Origin: Ampullaceana balthica
Taxonomy: Eukaryota; Mollusca; Gastropoda; Lymnaeidae
Direction: 5' to 3'
Length of the DNA stretch: 64,000 bases
Assembly: GCA_944989445.1 (NCBI GenBank)
Contig: CALYLW010001092.1
Location: forward strand, 1-64,000
Part shown: piece by piece, positions 24,678-34,724 of the stretch
Layout: each line of letters starts with the position of its first letter
Position numbering within the stretch: the stretch's first letter is position 1
Notes under the pieces: model-generated
What the model saw: the letters and a program-made list of their open reading frames with translations, nothing else
What the model was told of the DNA's origin: nothing
Database searches by the model: none
Position numbers and translations under genes: made by a program

Positions 24678-25044
24678 ATCGCTAAGGAGGATTACATGAA
24701 ATATATATATATATATATTAATTTAAAAAATGATAAACAATACAAAACAACAACATTTTAGATCTATGTTGCGTCATATTTTATAAAATAGTTCTGTTAT
24801 AATTATCTTTTTCATTACGAAATTAAATAGTTCTTATTAAATTAATCATTTCTTAAACATGTTTAAATTGTGTTGCTAACATTTAAAAATACATGTATTA
24901 GAAATTTTGAGAGGTAGTATTTTACTTTATTACAAGACAAATAACCAACAATTTATCATATGCGTTAATGAGACACAAACATAAACACCAGATTAAAAAG
25001 AAGTAAAATGTATTTGTTGATGGAAATATTAGTGGTGGATGTGG

Positions 25045-26372
25045 ATTTGTGCGATAGTAATTACTATGTTGATTGGCTCACTGTGTTTGTAAGGATGTAA
25101 TGATAGTAATTACTGTGTTGATTGGCTCTCTGTGTTTGTAAGGATGTAATGATAGTAATTACTGTGTTGATTGGCTCTCTGTGTTTGTAAGGATGTAATG
25201 ATAGTAATTACTGTGTTGATTGGCTCACTGTGTTTGTAAGGACGTAATGATAGTAATTACTGTGTTGATTGGCTCACTGTGTTTGTAAGGATGTAATGAT
25301 AGTAATTAATGTGTTGATTGGCTCACTGTGTTTGTAAGGATGTAATGATAGTAATTACTATGTTGATTGGCTCACTGTGTTTGTAAGGATGTAATGATAG
25401 TAATTACTATGTTGATTGGCTCACTGTGTTTGTAAGGATGTAATGATAGTAATTACTGTGTTGATTGGCTCAGTGTGTTTGTAAGGATATAATGATAGTA
25501 ATTACTGTGTTGATTGGCTCACTGTGTTTGTAAGGATGTAATGATAGTAATTACTGTGTTGATTGGCTCACTGTGTTTGTAAGGATGTAATGATAGTAAT
25601 TACTGTGTTGATTGGCTCACTGTGTTTGTAAGGATGTAATGATAGTAATTACTGTGTTTATTTGCTCACTGTGTTTGTAAGGATGCAATGATAGTAATTA
25701 CTATGTTGATTGGCTCACTGTGTTTGTAAGGATGTAATGATAGTAATTACTGTGTTGATTGGCTCACTGTGTTTGTAAGGATGTAATGATAGTAATTACT
25801 ATGTTTGATTAGCTCACTGTGTTTGTAAGGATTTAATGATAGTAATTACTATGTTGATTAGCTTACTGTGTTTGTAAGGATGTAATGATAGTAATTACTG
25901 TGTTGATTGGCTCACTGTGTTGGTAAGGATGTAATGATAGTAATTACTATGTTGATTGGCTCACTTTGTTTGTAAGGATGTAATGATAGTAATTACTGTG
26001 TTGATTCGCTCACTGTGTTTGTAAGGATGTAATGATAGTAATTACTGTGTTGATTGGCTCACTGTGTTTGTAAGGATGTAATGATAGTAATTACTATGTT
26101 GATTGACTCACTGTGTTTGTAAGGATGTAATGATAGTATTTACTATGTTGATTGGCTCACTGTGTTCGTAAGGATGTAATGATAGTAATTACTATGTTGA
26201 TTGGCTCACTGTGTTTGTAAGGATGTAATGATAGTAATTACTATGTTGATTGGCTCACTGTGTTTGTAAGGATGTAATGATAGTAATTAATGTGTTGATT
26301 GGCTCACTGTGTTTGTAAGGATGTAATGATAGTAATTACTATGTTGATTGGCTCACTGTGTTTGTAAGGATG
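25045..26372 (+). repeat. 49-bp minisatellite, about 27 copies
   Basis: The unit is GTAATGATAGTAATTACTGT plus GTTGATTGGCTCACTGTGTT plus TGTAAGGAT. The array is very homogeneous. It lies about 100 bp upstream of a hairpin-pair element. Stops in all frames prevent long ORFs. Confidence 0.92.
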
Positions 26373-26448
26373 TAATAAAAGTAAATAAGTGTAGGCTGTA
26401 ATTAAAGTAGAAAATCCTTTTATTAACTTGCTTTGTATTGTCATATCT

Positions 26449-26752
26449 GACGTGCATTAAATTGTATTTTCCTGGCTGTTCTGCACTACAAAGCACCGGT
26501 ATTCATATATTTTATGACATCGTTCGTACGACAACTTAGATGGCAAGAACACTGAGATGATATTAATATGTTTTAATAAGTCATTGCAACTATAATTACT
26601 TTTCAAGTCTATGGGACATATTAATAATGATTTGTATTACTACAATGGTATATTTTATGCAAACATATATAGAAATTTATATATTTTTTTTTACTTTTAA
26701 AATCGAATTAATTGAAAATTGCTGAAACTACAATATTCATATTTTGTTTTTA

Positions 26753-26823
<71 letters not shown>

Positions 26824-26918
26824 AAGTTTAATTATTAAACCGGATTATACGGAAGGACTGTCAATGATTGCTAAATATCTAGCACGCTACTTGACTTCAC
26901 TCCCTGTAATGAGGGATG
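26449..26918 (+). repeat. Hairpin-pair element, subfamily with GTAGC stem
   Basis: GACGTGCATTAAATTGTATT (about 26449) leads to TGCACTACAAAGCACCGGTA (26482). The 3' hairpins are TAGCACGCTACTT (26880-26892) and CTCCCTGTAATGAGGGAT (26900-26917). Stem bases differ from the common GTGGC/GCCAC form but pair (GTAGC/GCTAC in the sister copy at 33068). The (TA)n run at 26755 lies inside it. A second copy follows head to tail at 27134. Confidence 0.7.
26757..26822. repeat. (TA)n microsatellite
   Basis: About 33 uninterrupted TA dinucleotides lie inside the interior of the hairpin-pair element. Confidence 0.98.
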
Positions 26919-27133
26919 ATATGCTAATAAATTGCTAGGTTTCTTTTACCTCGGGTATAGACTAATTTTTAAACAAATGAAGACATTAGACATTTCTTAT
27001 GAAATTTTTGTCAATAACAAAGATAACGGCTTCTGTAGACATTTTATAAGAACTGTGTTAATAACAAGAGTGGAGACTGAGAAAAGTCTAGTTAAAAAAA
27101 ACATGTATGCACTTTAAATGAGTCATATCTATT

Positions 27134-27529
27134 GTGCAATCAAATTCCGGTATTCGCACCAAAAAGCACCGGTACTGCATGACGTTTTACTTGATAATTA
27201 ATGGCAGGCAAGACGAATAAGAACATGATTTTTAAAAATTATATGAAAATATAATTTGTAATTGTAATTGTAATCTGCATGGTATTATTTTCTTTTATTA
27301 CATAAATGTATCTTTTTTCGCAACTTAAAATTAAAAATGTAACTATTTAATTGTAATGAAAAATTGAATTTAAATTTCATTTTATTTTAAACTACGGAAA
27401 CTATAAAAATTGTGTATGTACTTTAAAATGTATGTATGTCCGATTGCTTATAATACACATACGGTTTTCTATTTTGCACATTTTATCTAAGTCGCACGCC
27501 ACTTGACTTCGATCCCTATAATTAGGGAT
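27134..27529 (+). repeat. Hairpin-pair element, tandem with previous copy
   Basis: The 5' motif CGCACCAAAAAGCACCGGTA is at 27155. The hairpins are AAGTCGCACGCCACTT (27489-27504) and ATCCCTATAATTAGGGAT (27512-27529). It begins about 215 bp after the preceding copy ends. Confidence 0.7.
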
Positions 27530-27789
27530 ACAATGCTAATGAATCGAGATCCAGGGGCGCGCTTGTATTTATACCCTGAGGGGCGGTTTGGTCCAGTTTT
27601 GTCCGATTGGCCTCTAATTATTCTCCATCTCACAAAGAGGTTGGACTCTTTCACCTGACATCCTTGCATATTTAATTGGGTTCCGTTGACACAGGCGAGC
27701 TAATCAAGAGAGTGTGAGTTATCCCCCTTGTTTCACCCGTAGGCAGGGTAGCAGATATTTGAGTCAACACAAATTTTGTCACAATGACG

Positions 27790-28160
27790 TCATCTAATAT
27801 GACCGGCAAAAATGCATATCGGTAGACCCCTAATATAAAATATAAATAATTAGGAGTGTAAATTTAAGAATGACGTCATCAAATAAGACCGCTGGTTTTT
27901 GTCCTAACAAATACTCATATCGGCTTTCATATAGGAACAACAATATTAGTAATATCAGCAAAAATGAATATCGGTAGTCCCCTTATTTGAAAGATTAATA
28001 ATTACGAGTGATAAATTTAAGAATGACGTCATCAAATATGACCGCTGGTTTTTGTCCTAACAAATACTCATATCGGCACTTATATCGGCAAAAAAAAATA
28101 TCGGTAATATCGGTATCGGCAATATCGGCAAAAATGCATATCGGTAGACCCCTAGTCAAA
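27790..28160. repeat. Repeats with hAT-like CGGTAGACCCCTA ends
   Basis: ATGCATATCGGTAGACCCCT occurs at about 27812 and 28136. Between them, GAATGACGTCATCAAATA..ACCGCTGGTTTTTGTCCTAA occurs twice (about 27867 and 28021). AGGGGTCTACCGATA-type ends are common on hAT MITEs in animals. This appears to be a partial tandem duplication of a MITE terminus. Confidence 0.4.
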
Positions 28161-28454
28161 AATAAATATATTAATTCGTAAATATAACGCGTTCTCTAAA
28201 TAAATATGACTATTTCTTCAATTTTAGTTTTAAAATATATTTATTGCTAGAGGAGTATATTTAAATATACATATTTAAAAAAAAATATAACTCTTAATTT
28301 CAAATGCATCTAATATTTCTATATTGTACTTTCTTAGAAATATAACAAAAGCAACAATTGAATAACCACACTGTCACTCTCGGATACTGTGGATGTTTAG
28401 GTGTGAGTGGGCACGGGTCGCTGATCACGAGATAAGATGAGCTTTGGGCATCCG

Positions 28455-28805
28455 TTGTACAGTTCAGGCTGTGTTTTTGCTGCTCTTCTTTGTAGAGTTC
28501 AAGATGTTTGTTGTGCGCTCTTTTGAAGAGATCAGGCTGTTTCTGGTGCTCTCCTTTTTAGAGTTCAGGCTGTTTTTTGTGTTCTCCTTTGTAGAGTTTT
28601 TGCTGTTTCTGGTGCTCTCCTCTGTAGAGTTCAGGATGATTCTGGTGCGTTCCTTTGTAGAGTTCAGGCTGTTTTTGGTGCGCTACTTTGTAGAGTTCAA
28701 GCTGTTTGTTATGCACTCTTTTGTAGAGATTAGGCTGTTTCTGGTGCACTCCCTTTGTAGTTATCGGGCTGTTTCTGTTGTGCTCCATCGTAGAGATAAG
28801 GCTTT
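28455..28805 (+). repeat. 33-bp minisatellite, about 10 copies
   Basis: The unit is about GTAGAGTTCAGGCTGTTTCT plus GGTGCTCTCCTTT, with many substitutions. Its length is divisible by three, so it is open on both strands (168 and 76 codons). The predicted peptides are low complexity and I do not call them genes. Confidence 0.85.
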
Positions 28806-29007
28806 TTATGGTGCATTAAGGATGTGTGTTTGGAAATGTTACGTGAAACTGCGACAAAGAAAGTGGCCCAGATACTCTCATATGACACAAAAGTTCGACT
28901 CGTCAACGTTATGTCTTGTAATATTGAAGCGCATCAAGTATAACAGCTGAAACGGGCTAAGTACTCTTAACTTTTTTGTTCACCATCAAAGTTAAGCCAC
29001 CAAGCAA

Positions 29008-29652
29008 ATGTCAAACACAAACAGCTTTTACTTCATTCCGATTTGCAATGGTTGTCTTGGGGAAAAATTATGTCAAGAGTTTTTTAATTGTGGAGAGAAT
29101 TCGACCAATTTCTTCAGTAGAAAAAAAAACCGGATTGTGAATTGTAGAGCCAAGTTTGCATGCGTGGCTGATATCTTTGAAATTTTAAATTAGCTCAATA
29201 TCTCCATGCAAGGAAAGATGGCTTCATGCCTTACAATGGCAGGAAATAAAGTTAAAAGCATGGAAGAGTCGACTATCAGCATTTGAGCCTCGACTTTCTA
29301 AACTTGCAAAAAAGTAGGAGGCTCATTTTATTTTAAGTGATCGTTTATTGAAACTTAGGCCTAAGTCAGAATACAAATGTATTAAAACACTATCAACTTA
29401 ATACTATGTTAATATGAAACGAGACAATCTTAATTAAGCAATTTAGGTTTAAGGTTATTCGTTTCAAAATTGTTGGATGACAGGGAGCATAACACAAGTC
29501 GACTTCATACCAAATGTTTTAGTTTAGGAATGTATGACATGTAGGAGCTTATTACGCGGCCACGTAAGAACAGGGAAAATAGTGCACCGGTCCCTGGTGC
29601 AACGGAAAACATTCCTGCCGGTCCGCCATACTAAAAAGTTTGAGAAGCACTG
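29008..29652 (+). pseudogene. hAT transposase remnant with 3' terminal repeat
   Basis: The reading KFACVADIFEILN, stop, LNISMQGK, at about 29150-29215, matches the AxLADIFxxLNxLNxSLQGK motif of hAT transposases of the GTF2IRD2/ZBED-like type. Stops and frameshifts follow. Downstream, AAAAAGTTTGAGAAGCACTG ends at 29652, the 3' terminal repeat of this hAT group (reverse complement CAGTGCTTCTCAAAC). The 5' end is not found, so target duplication could not be tested. Confidence 0.65.
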
Positions 29653-29689
29653 CTCTAGGGTGAATTGTGGTATGGTTAACTGATGTGAG

Positions 29690-30340
29690 TGATAATATAG
29701 ACGTAACTAAAAACTAAAAATGCATTCATTTAATTACGGTACATTAAATCGACCTGAAATTTTGACACAATGCATTGTCATTCAAGATCTATCTGTGGTA
29801 AAAAAATTTATATCTATAGGACCATCGGAAGTGGTTTAAATTTACTTTACAAGATTTGACGGAGGGATGGATGGATACAACATACACCCAGTGTGACTTA
29901 AATAAAAGCGAGTAAAAAAACAATTTTTTCCTTATCAGATTTTGTATTTTTATATCGGATGTTTATTATAATTGTATTTCCTATTATCGTTGCACTGCTA
30001 ACAAACGTAATTGATTTATTTAATATGAACTTTTGCTCGAAACAATATAGGTGCTCATAAGATTAATGAGAAGATATTAAATTCTGATTTTATTTTCTTG
30101 ATTAGGCTGTTTAGCGGGGAAGTATTATAATCGAGCTAAAAATCGGAATAAAGATTTTGATAAATCTCGAAGTTGCACACCTTCTTTCGATCAAAAAATC
30201 CCACTTTTGAAAATATGCTGTATGTGTGTGCGTCCGTCTGTGTGTATGTTTTTGTGTGTTCGAACACTAAAGCTTGAGTACTGTTTCAGTTAGGTGAACG
30301 GAATTTCATAAACAAGTAATAGATCCTATATGTAGCTTTC
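29690..30340. other. AT-rich spacer with family A fragment
   Basis: GACGTAACTAAAAA and ATTTAATTACGGTACATTAA at about 29700-29760 match the family A interior. The rest shows no gene. Confidence 0.4.
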
Positions 30341-30348
30341 ACACCAGT

Positions 30349-30719
30349 GCCGCACCACAAAGCACCGACACTGATGTTTTTAATATGCCATTGTTTTGAG
30401 AAAACTTAATTAGTAAATAAAATTATAAGACCTTATTTTTAACGCATAAAATCTAATTTAAATTCATTGAGACATAATAATAATAGTAACTTGTGTTTTA
30501 TAAATATTTCATTAGATCTATATGTTAAATTTAACCAACAAAATATAAATTTTAATATGGCGTTCGCGAGATGGTAAATAACGCTATGAGTTTTTCAAAA
30601 AGTTTTTGATTTATATATAATTCTTAAATGCACAATTTTAAGGATTGTGTATATTCTGAATGATCTTTAATTTTAACCAAGTGTCACGCCACTTGACTTC
30701 GATCCCTATAATTAGGGAT
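30349..30719 (+). repeat. Hairpin-pair element joined to a minisatellite
   Basis: The 5' motif CCGCACCACAAAGCACCGAC begins at 30350. The hairpins are AAGTGTCACGCCACTT (30679-30694) and ATCCCTATAATTAGGGAT (30702-30719). A 39-bp minisatellite starts about 35 bp after the second hairpin. Confidence 0.7.
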
Positions 30720-30749
30720 ACACTGTAAATAAACATCTATCAATTTCCT

Positions 30750-31262
30750 ACCTATTGGCTGGACATTTCAACCCCGGTACTAGGGAATAGAGGTTAGCTG
30801 GACATATCAACCCAGGTACTAGGGACTGGACGTTAGATGGACAAATTAACCCAGGTACTAGGGACTGGACATTTCAACCCAGGTACTAGGAACTGGAAAT
30901 TATCTGGACATATTAGTCCAGGTACTAGGGACTGGACGTTAGCTGGTCATATCAACCCAGGTACTAGGGACTGGACGTTAGCTGGACATATCAATCCAGG
31001 TACTAGGGACTGGATGCTTGCTGGACATATCAATACATGTACTAGGGTCTGGAAGTTAGCTGGACATATCAACCCAGGTACTAGAGACTGGACGTTAGCT
31101 GGACTTATCAATCCAGGTACTAGGGACTGGACGTTAGCTGGACATATCAACCCCGGTACGAGGGACTGGACGCTAGCTGGACATATCAATCCAGGTACTA
31201 GGGACTGGACGTTAGCTGGACATATCAACCCCAAAACTAGGGAATGGACGTTAGCTGGCACA
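30750..31262 (+). repeat. 39-bp minisatellite, about 13 copies
   Basis: The unit is GCTGGACATATCAACCCAGG plus TACTAGGGACTGGACGTTA. Being a multiple of three, it creates ORFs on both strands (151 and 106 codons). No signal peptide or domain supports coding. Confidence 0.9.
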
Positions 31263-31689
31263 TGCAAAACTATGACTTGTACGAGGGCTTGACTAGGTGA
31301 CCACTAAAGGACACGTGCTGGCGAGAGTAATGGGAAAGTTTAATAAAGGGTGGTGCAGAGTGAATGTTGGCACCTTTATTAAGGACTGTGAGACCGAACG
31401 GCATCTTTATTTTTGGTTTCATGGGATCGGCAGGGGGGGGGTTTAGTTAGGGATTTGATGGCCTTCTACAGACGCCTTTAGGTGACTTATAAAAGTTGAA
31501 CATTAATTATCAAGTAAGATGGAAGTAACAACAGTCTGACTGGTTGACGGTCTCCCAACGGTTTCATTGATTAGTTCTTGCTCGTCAAAGTAAAAGTCTC
31601 TGGGTCAAAATCGTTACAACATCACACACTCATTACTCAACGTTGGGAGTCTTGAATGTTATTTTTAACAGAAATTTTAGAAATGTACA

Positions 31690-31926
31690 TCTTGGGATGG
31701 GTAAATAAAACATAAACTAAACTATTACTAGCTAATCTTGGGATGGGTAAATAAAACATAAACTAAACTATTACTAGCTAATCTTGGGATGGGTAAATAA
31801 AACATAAACTAAACTATTACTAGCTAATCTTAGGATGGGTAAAAAAAACATAAACTAAACTATTACTAGCTAATCTTAGGATGGGTAACTAAAACATAAA
31901 CTAAACTATTACTAGCTAATCTTGGT
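31690..31926 (+). repeat. 46-bp minisatellite, 5 copies
   Basis: The unit is CTTGGGATGGGTAAATAAAA plus CATAAACTAAACTATTACTA plus GCTAAT. Copies are nearly identical. Confidence 0.9.
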
Positions 31927-31964
31927 TAAAAACAATAAATTACATACAATTAAATTGCTTGCTT

Positions 31965-32990
31965 TCATTTAATAGTTAGGATCAAAGTGAAGTGGCATGT
32001 CACTTTGATAAAATAGAACGCTCTCACTTCAGCAAGACACCACTTTCCATCGGTCATCGATGAGTCATGATTTCGTGCGGTAACTGTTGTATCAGACAGC
32101 ACGGCCCCAATAGCCCACCGCAGCTTCACCAGCCTCTCTAGCACATCTAGTGACGAGTTCCATCGAGTAGGGCAGTCAACAATTACTTCCAGGATCTTGC
32201 AATTTTCTTCGCCAAATTTCTGCCCAGCGGATTGAATAGCATCCACCCCCTACCCCCCCCCCAGTGCAGCTTGTTTTCTGCGCTATGTCTCAGTGATCAT
32301 GGTACTGCGCTTGAAATGGACAGCCAAGCGGCGGGCGGCACCCTACATTTTGCCCATGGCCTTCACGCTAAGACTGGCTTTGATGGCTAACTGCAGTGTG
32401 TGTGTGTGTGTGTGCAAGCAACGCTTATCGGGCCATGAATCCAACATATTAATTGCCAAATTTATATTGGATCCATTATCATCAACACTCACTGCTATTG
32501 TCTCATCTCCGATGCCCCACTCAGTAGCTACATCGGCCAGGCGAATGCTGATATTTTCTCGGGTGTGCCTCTCTCCCACCTCTCTCGTTTGTATAACAGC
32601 CAACGCCAGTCAGTGGTCAGCCAGTGTAAGTCATACACATGAATGAAATATTTTGAAATGACGTCCACATATCTGTGTTGAACGCAACAAAATTCACCCT
32701 TGACAGTTCAGTATTCATGTGCATTACCCCACTGCAATATATCTCCTTTATCTGCACCGTTGTTGTCGCACGATACTTAATGACATATTGTGACTCCAAG
32801 CATTTCAGCAATTCTCAAATTTTCATTTGATAAATTGTTTCGCGAGCCGCAATGTAAACACAAAAAAGCCGCATGGAAGCCTAAGTTTGGCCTCCGTTAA
32901 TAAAGACATTGAATTCACATTTACACGGGTACCCGGGCGGAACTTTACTTCCCGGGTAATCTCATGGCAACGGGTAGCCGTTGACAGGCC
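31965..32990 (-). pseudogene. Decayed BED-type hAT transposase
   Basis: Minus-strand pieces in order are: VAFNTDMWTSFQNISFMCMT (32700-32630), matching the TxDxWTS motif; WGIGDETIAVSVDDNGSNIN (32520-32455), matching the DNAxN motif; CLHTHTHTLQLAI (32420-32380), matching CxAHxLxL with a CA expansion; and VDCPTRWNSSLDVLERLVKL (32180-32120), matching the PTRWNS motif. A run of G has been inserted near 32250. Frames differ between pieces, the BED finger and the C-terminal dimerisation end are missing. A CGGGTAGCCGTTGACAGGCC-type terminus lies at 32971-32990. The family is the ZBED-like hAT group. Confidence 0.8.
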
Positions 32991-33067
32991 TACTATGGAC
33001 GATTACTTTTTTAAACCCTCGAGTATATCAGGGGTAAAAGACACCAAGCAATTCATTTGCATTGTAC

Positions 33068-33503
33068 CCCTCATTAAAGGGAGCGAAGAAAGTAGCGTGC
33101 TACTTTAATATTTAGAAATTAAAAAAAGATTTAGTAATGTGAATGTGTAAATGACAACACCATCAGAATATCTTTAACAGTAAATAATATTTAAATCGTA
33201 GTTTCCGTAATTTTTAAATGATTGCAATTTTAAAAGTAAATATACTTTTTTAAATATAAATATCTATATATAAATTTAAGTTACATAAATATGCAATTTT
33301 AGCTAGACAAATCATTATAAGTATGTTCCAGAGACATACTTTTTTTTTAAAAATGTGATAAAAGAATAAAATAGTACTTAGATCGTCTCATTAATCTTGC
33401 TATTTAAGTTGTCTTATGCACAATGTCATTAAATATATGAATACCGGTGCTTTGTAGTGCAGAGCAGTCAGGGAAATACAATTTTAATGCACGTCAGATG
33501 TTA
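33068..33503 (-). repeat. Hairpin-pair element, reverse, GTAGC-stem subfamily
   Basis: On the minus strand the 5' motif TGCACTACAAAGCACCGGTA is at 33462-33443 and upstream GACGTGCATTAAAATTGTAT is at about 33496. The first 3' hairpin is AAAGTAGCACGCTACTTT (33106-33089), and the second is CTCCCTTTAATGAGGGG (33084-33068). It is closest to the 26449 copy and supplies the best stem covariation relative to the common form. Instead of a minisatellite, a hAT remnant lies just downstream. Confidence 0.7.
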
Positions 33504-34700
33504 CAATACAAATACATTTTAATTCTATTAAATATGATGTACATTTGTTGTGTCTAATTAACGCGTGTAATAACTTCTTGGTATTTTGTCTTGTATTAAA
33601 GTAAAGGTAATACCTCTAAAACTGTAAAATACTTATACAGTCGTACATCGCTAAGTCGAGCTTCCCTAATTCGTAAACCTCCATACCTCGAATTCATTGT
33701 TAGGTCCCGGCCAAATTCCATAAGACTAATATATTTTAGATCTCGTTAACTCGAAGATTTTTGGCTTCCGACCTCCATAAAGATCCCGAGACCATCGCGA
33801 CTTAAAATTCAACAGTTTTTGTATTATGCTCTATCATATTTAGTTCCAATGTAATATTTTTTTTTGAATTATAAACATTTCTGACAACATCATTACATGA
33901 CAAACTCAATAATAAGTTCAACATTACGTCATCAAACTTAGGTGCAAGAATAAAACTTAATTCATTGATTAGAATATCACTTCTTGTCAGGATTTAGACT
34001 GATGGCAGTGTCACATCTTGTCAGGAGATAGACTAATGGCAATGTCACATCTTGTCAGGAGATAGACAGATGCTTGTAGATCAAAATGATACATAAAAAT
34101 TGATATTTTCCGTATTTAAAGAAAAATGTTTATACATTTGCCTTAAGATGCAATATTATCCAACTCCAGTTCTAGTTTATAAGTAAGTAATAATGAAATA
34201 TTAGATGACACAAAATTATAATGTTTTATCAACAAGAATTCTACGTTATACTTTTATTTTGATTTTGTTAATATAATAATATATATATAAGATATATAAC
34301 TTGTTTTCTTTTTTTAATCTCGCTTCCTAAGATTTTTTTTTAAATTAATCAAATTTCTATTGTGATAGTAAGACTTCGCTCTATGTTCTAATTGGTAAGT
34401 TAAATGACGTAGGTCACAACCTTGTTGTTAGATAAGGGTATATTAATTAATTGTTGAATAAAGAAAGAAAGATTTTCCCTACCCGGTAGTAAGATTTTGG
34501 TATATCTACTAAGTGTTTAAAATGAAGCAGTTCCCTATCCTGTAAGTGTAGTCCAATGTGACCAACTAAAAGTTGCTCTTACAAAAATACGAAATGGTCT
34601 AAGTGAAGAGTTCTCCGGTACAAAAGTTCAAAACATGATAAAATAAAAGGGGAATCAGTCTGAAAAATTAAAAACTAATCCAGCATTAGTGAAATAATTA
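33504..34700. other. AT-rich spacer with minor repeats
   Basis: At 33638 TACAGTCGTACATCGCTAAG, followed by repeated CTCGAAT/CTCGAAG words to about 33745, resembles the terminus of a pogo/Tigger-type MITE; no opposite end was found. At 34003-34078 CACATCTTGTCAGGAGATAG recurs as two and a half copies of a 37-38 bp unit. No coding homology. Confidence 0.4.
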
Positions 34701-34724
34701 TTATTTCGCTTTGTTACCAAATGG

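Noticed and set aside
28444..28950. 168-codon phenylalanine-rich ORF
   Set aside because: 33-bp minisatellite artefact; also open on the opposite strand.
30837..31292. ORFs of 151 (plus) and 106 (minus) codons
   Set aside because: 39-bp minisatellite open on both strands; no domain or signal peptide.
33638..33830. Complete pogo/Tigger MITE
   Set aside because: Only one end-like sequence is present; no matching inverted end or closing TA duplication.
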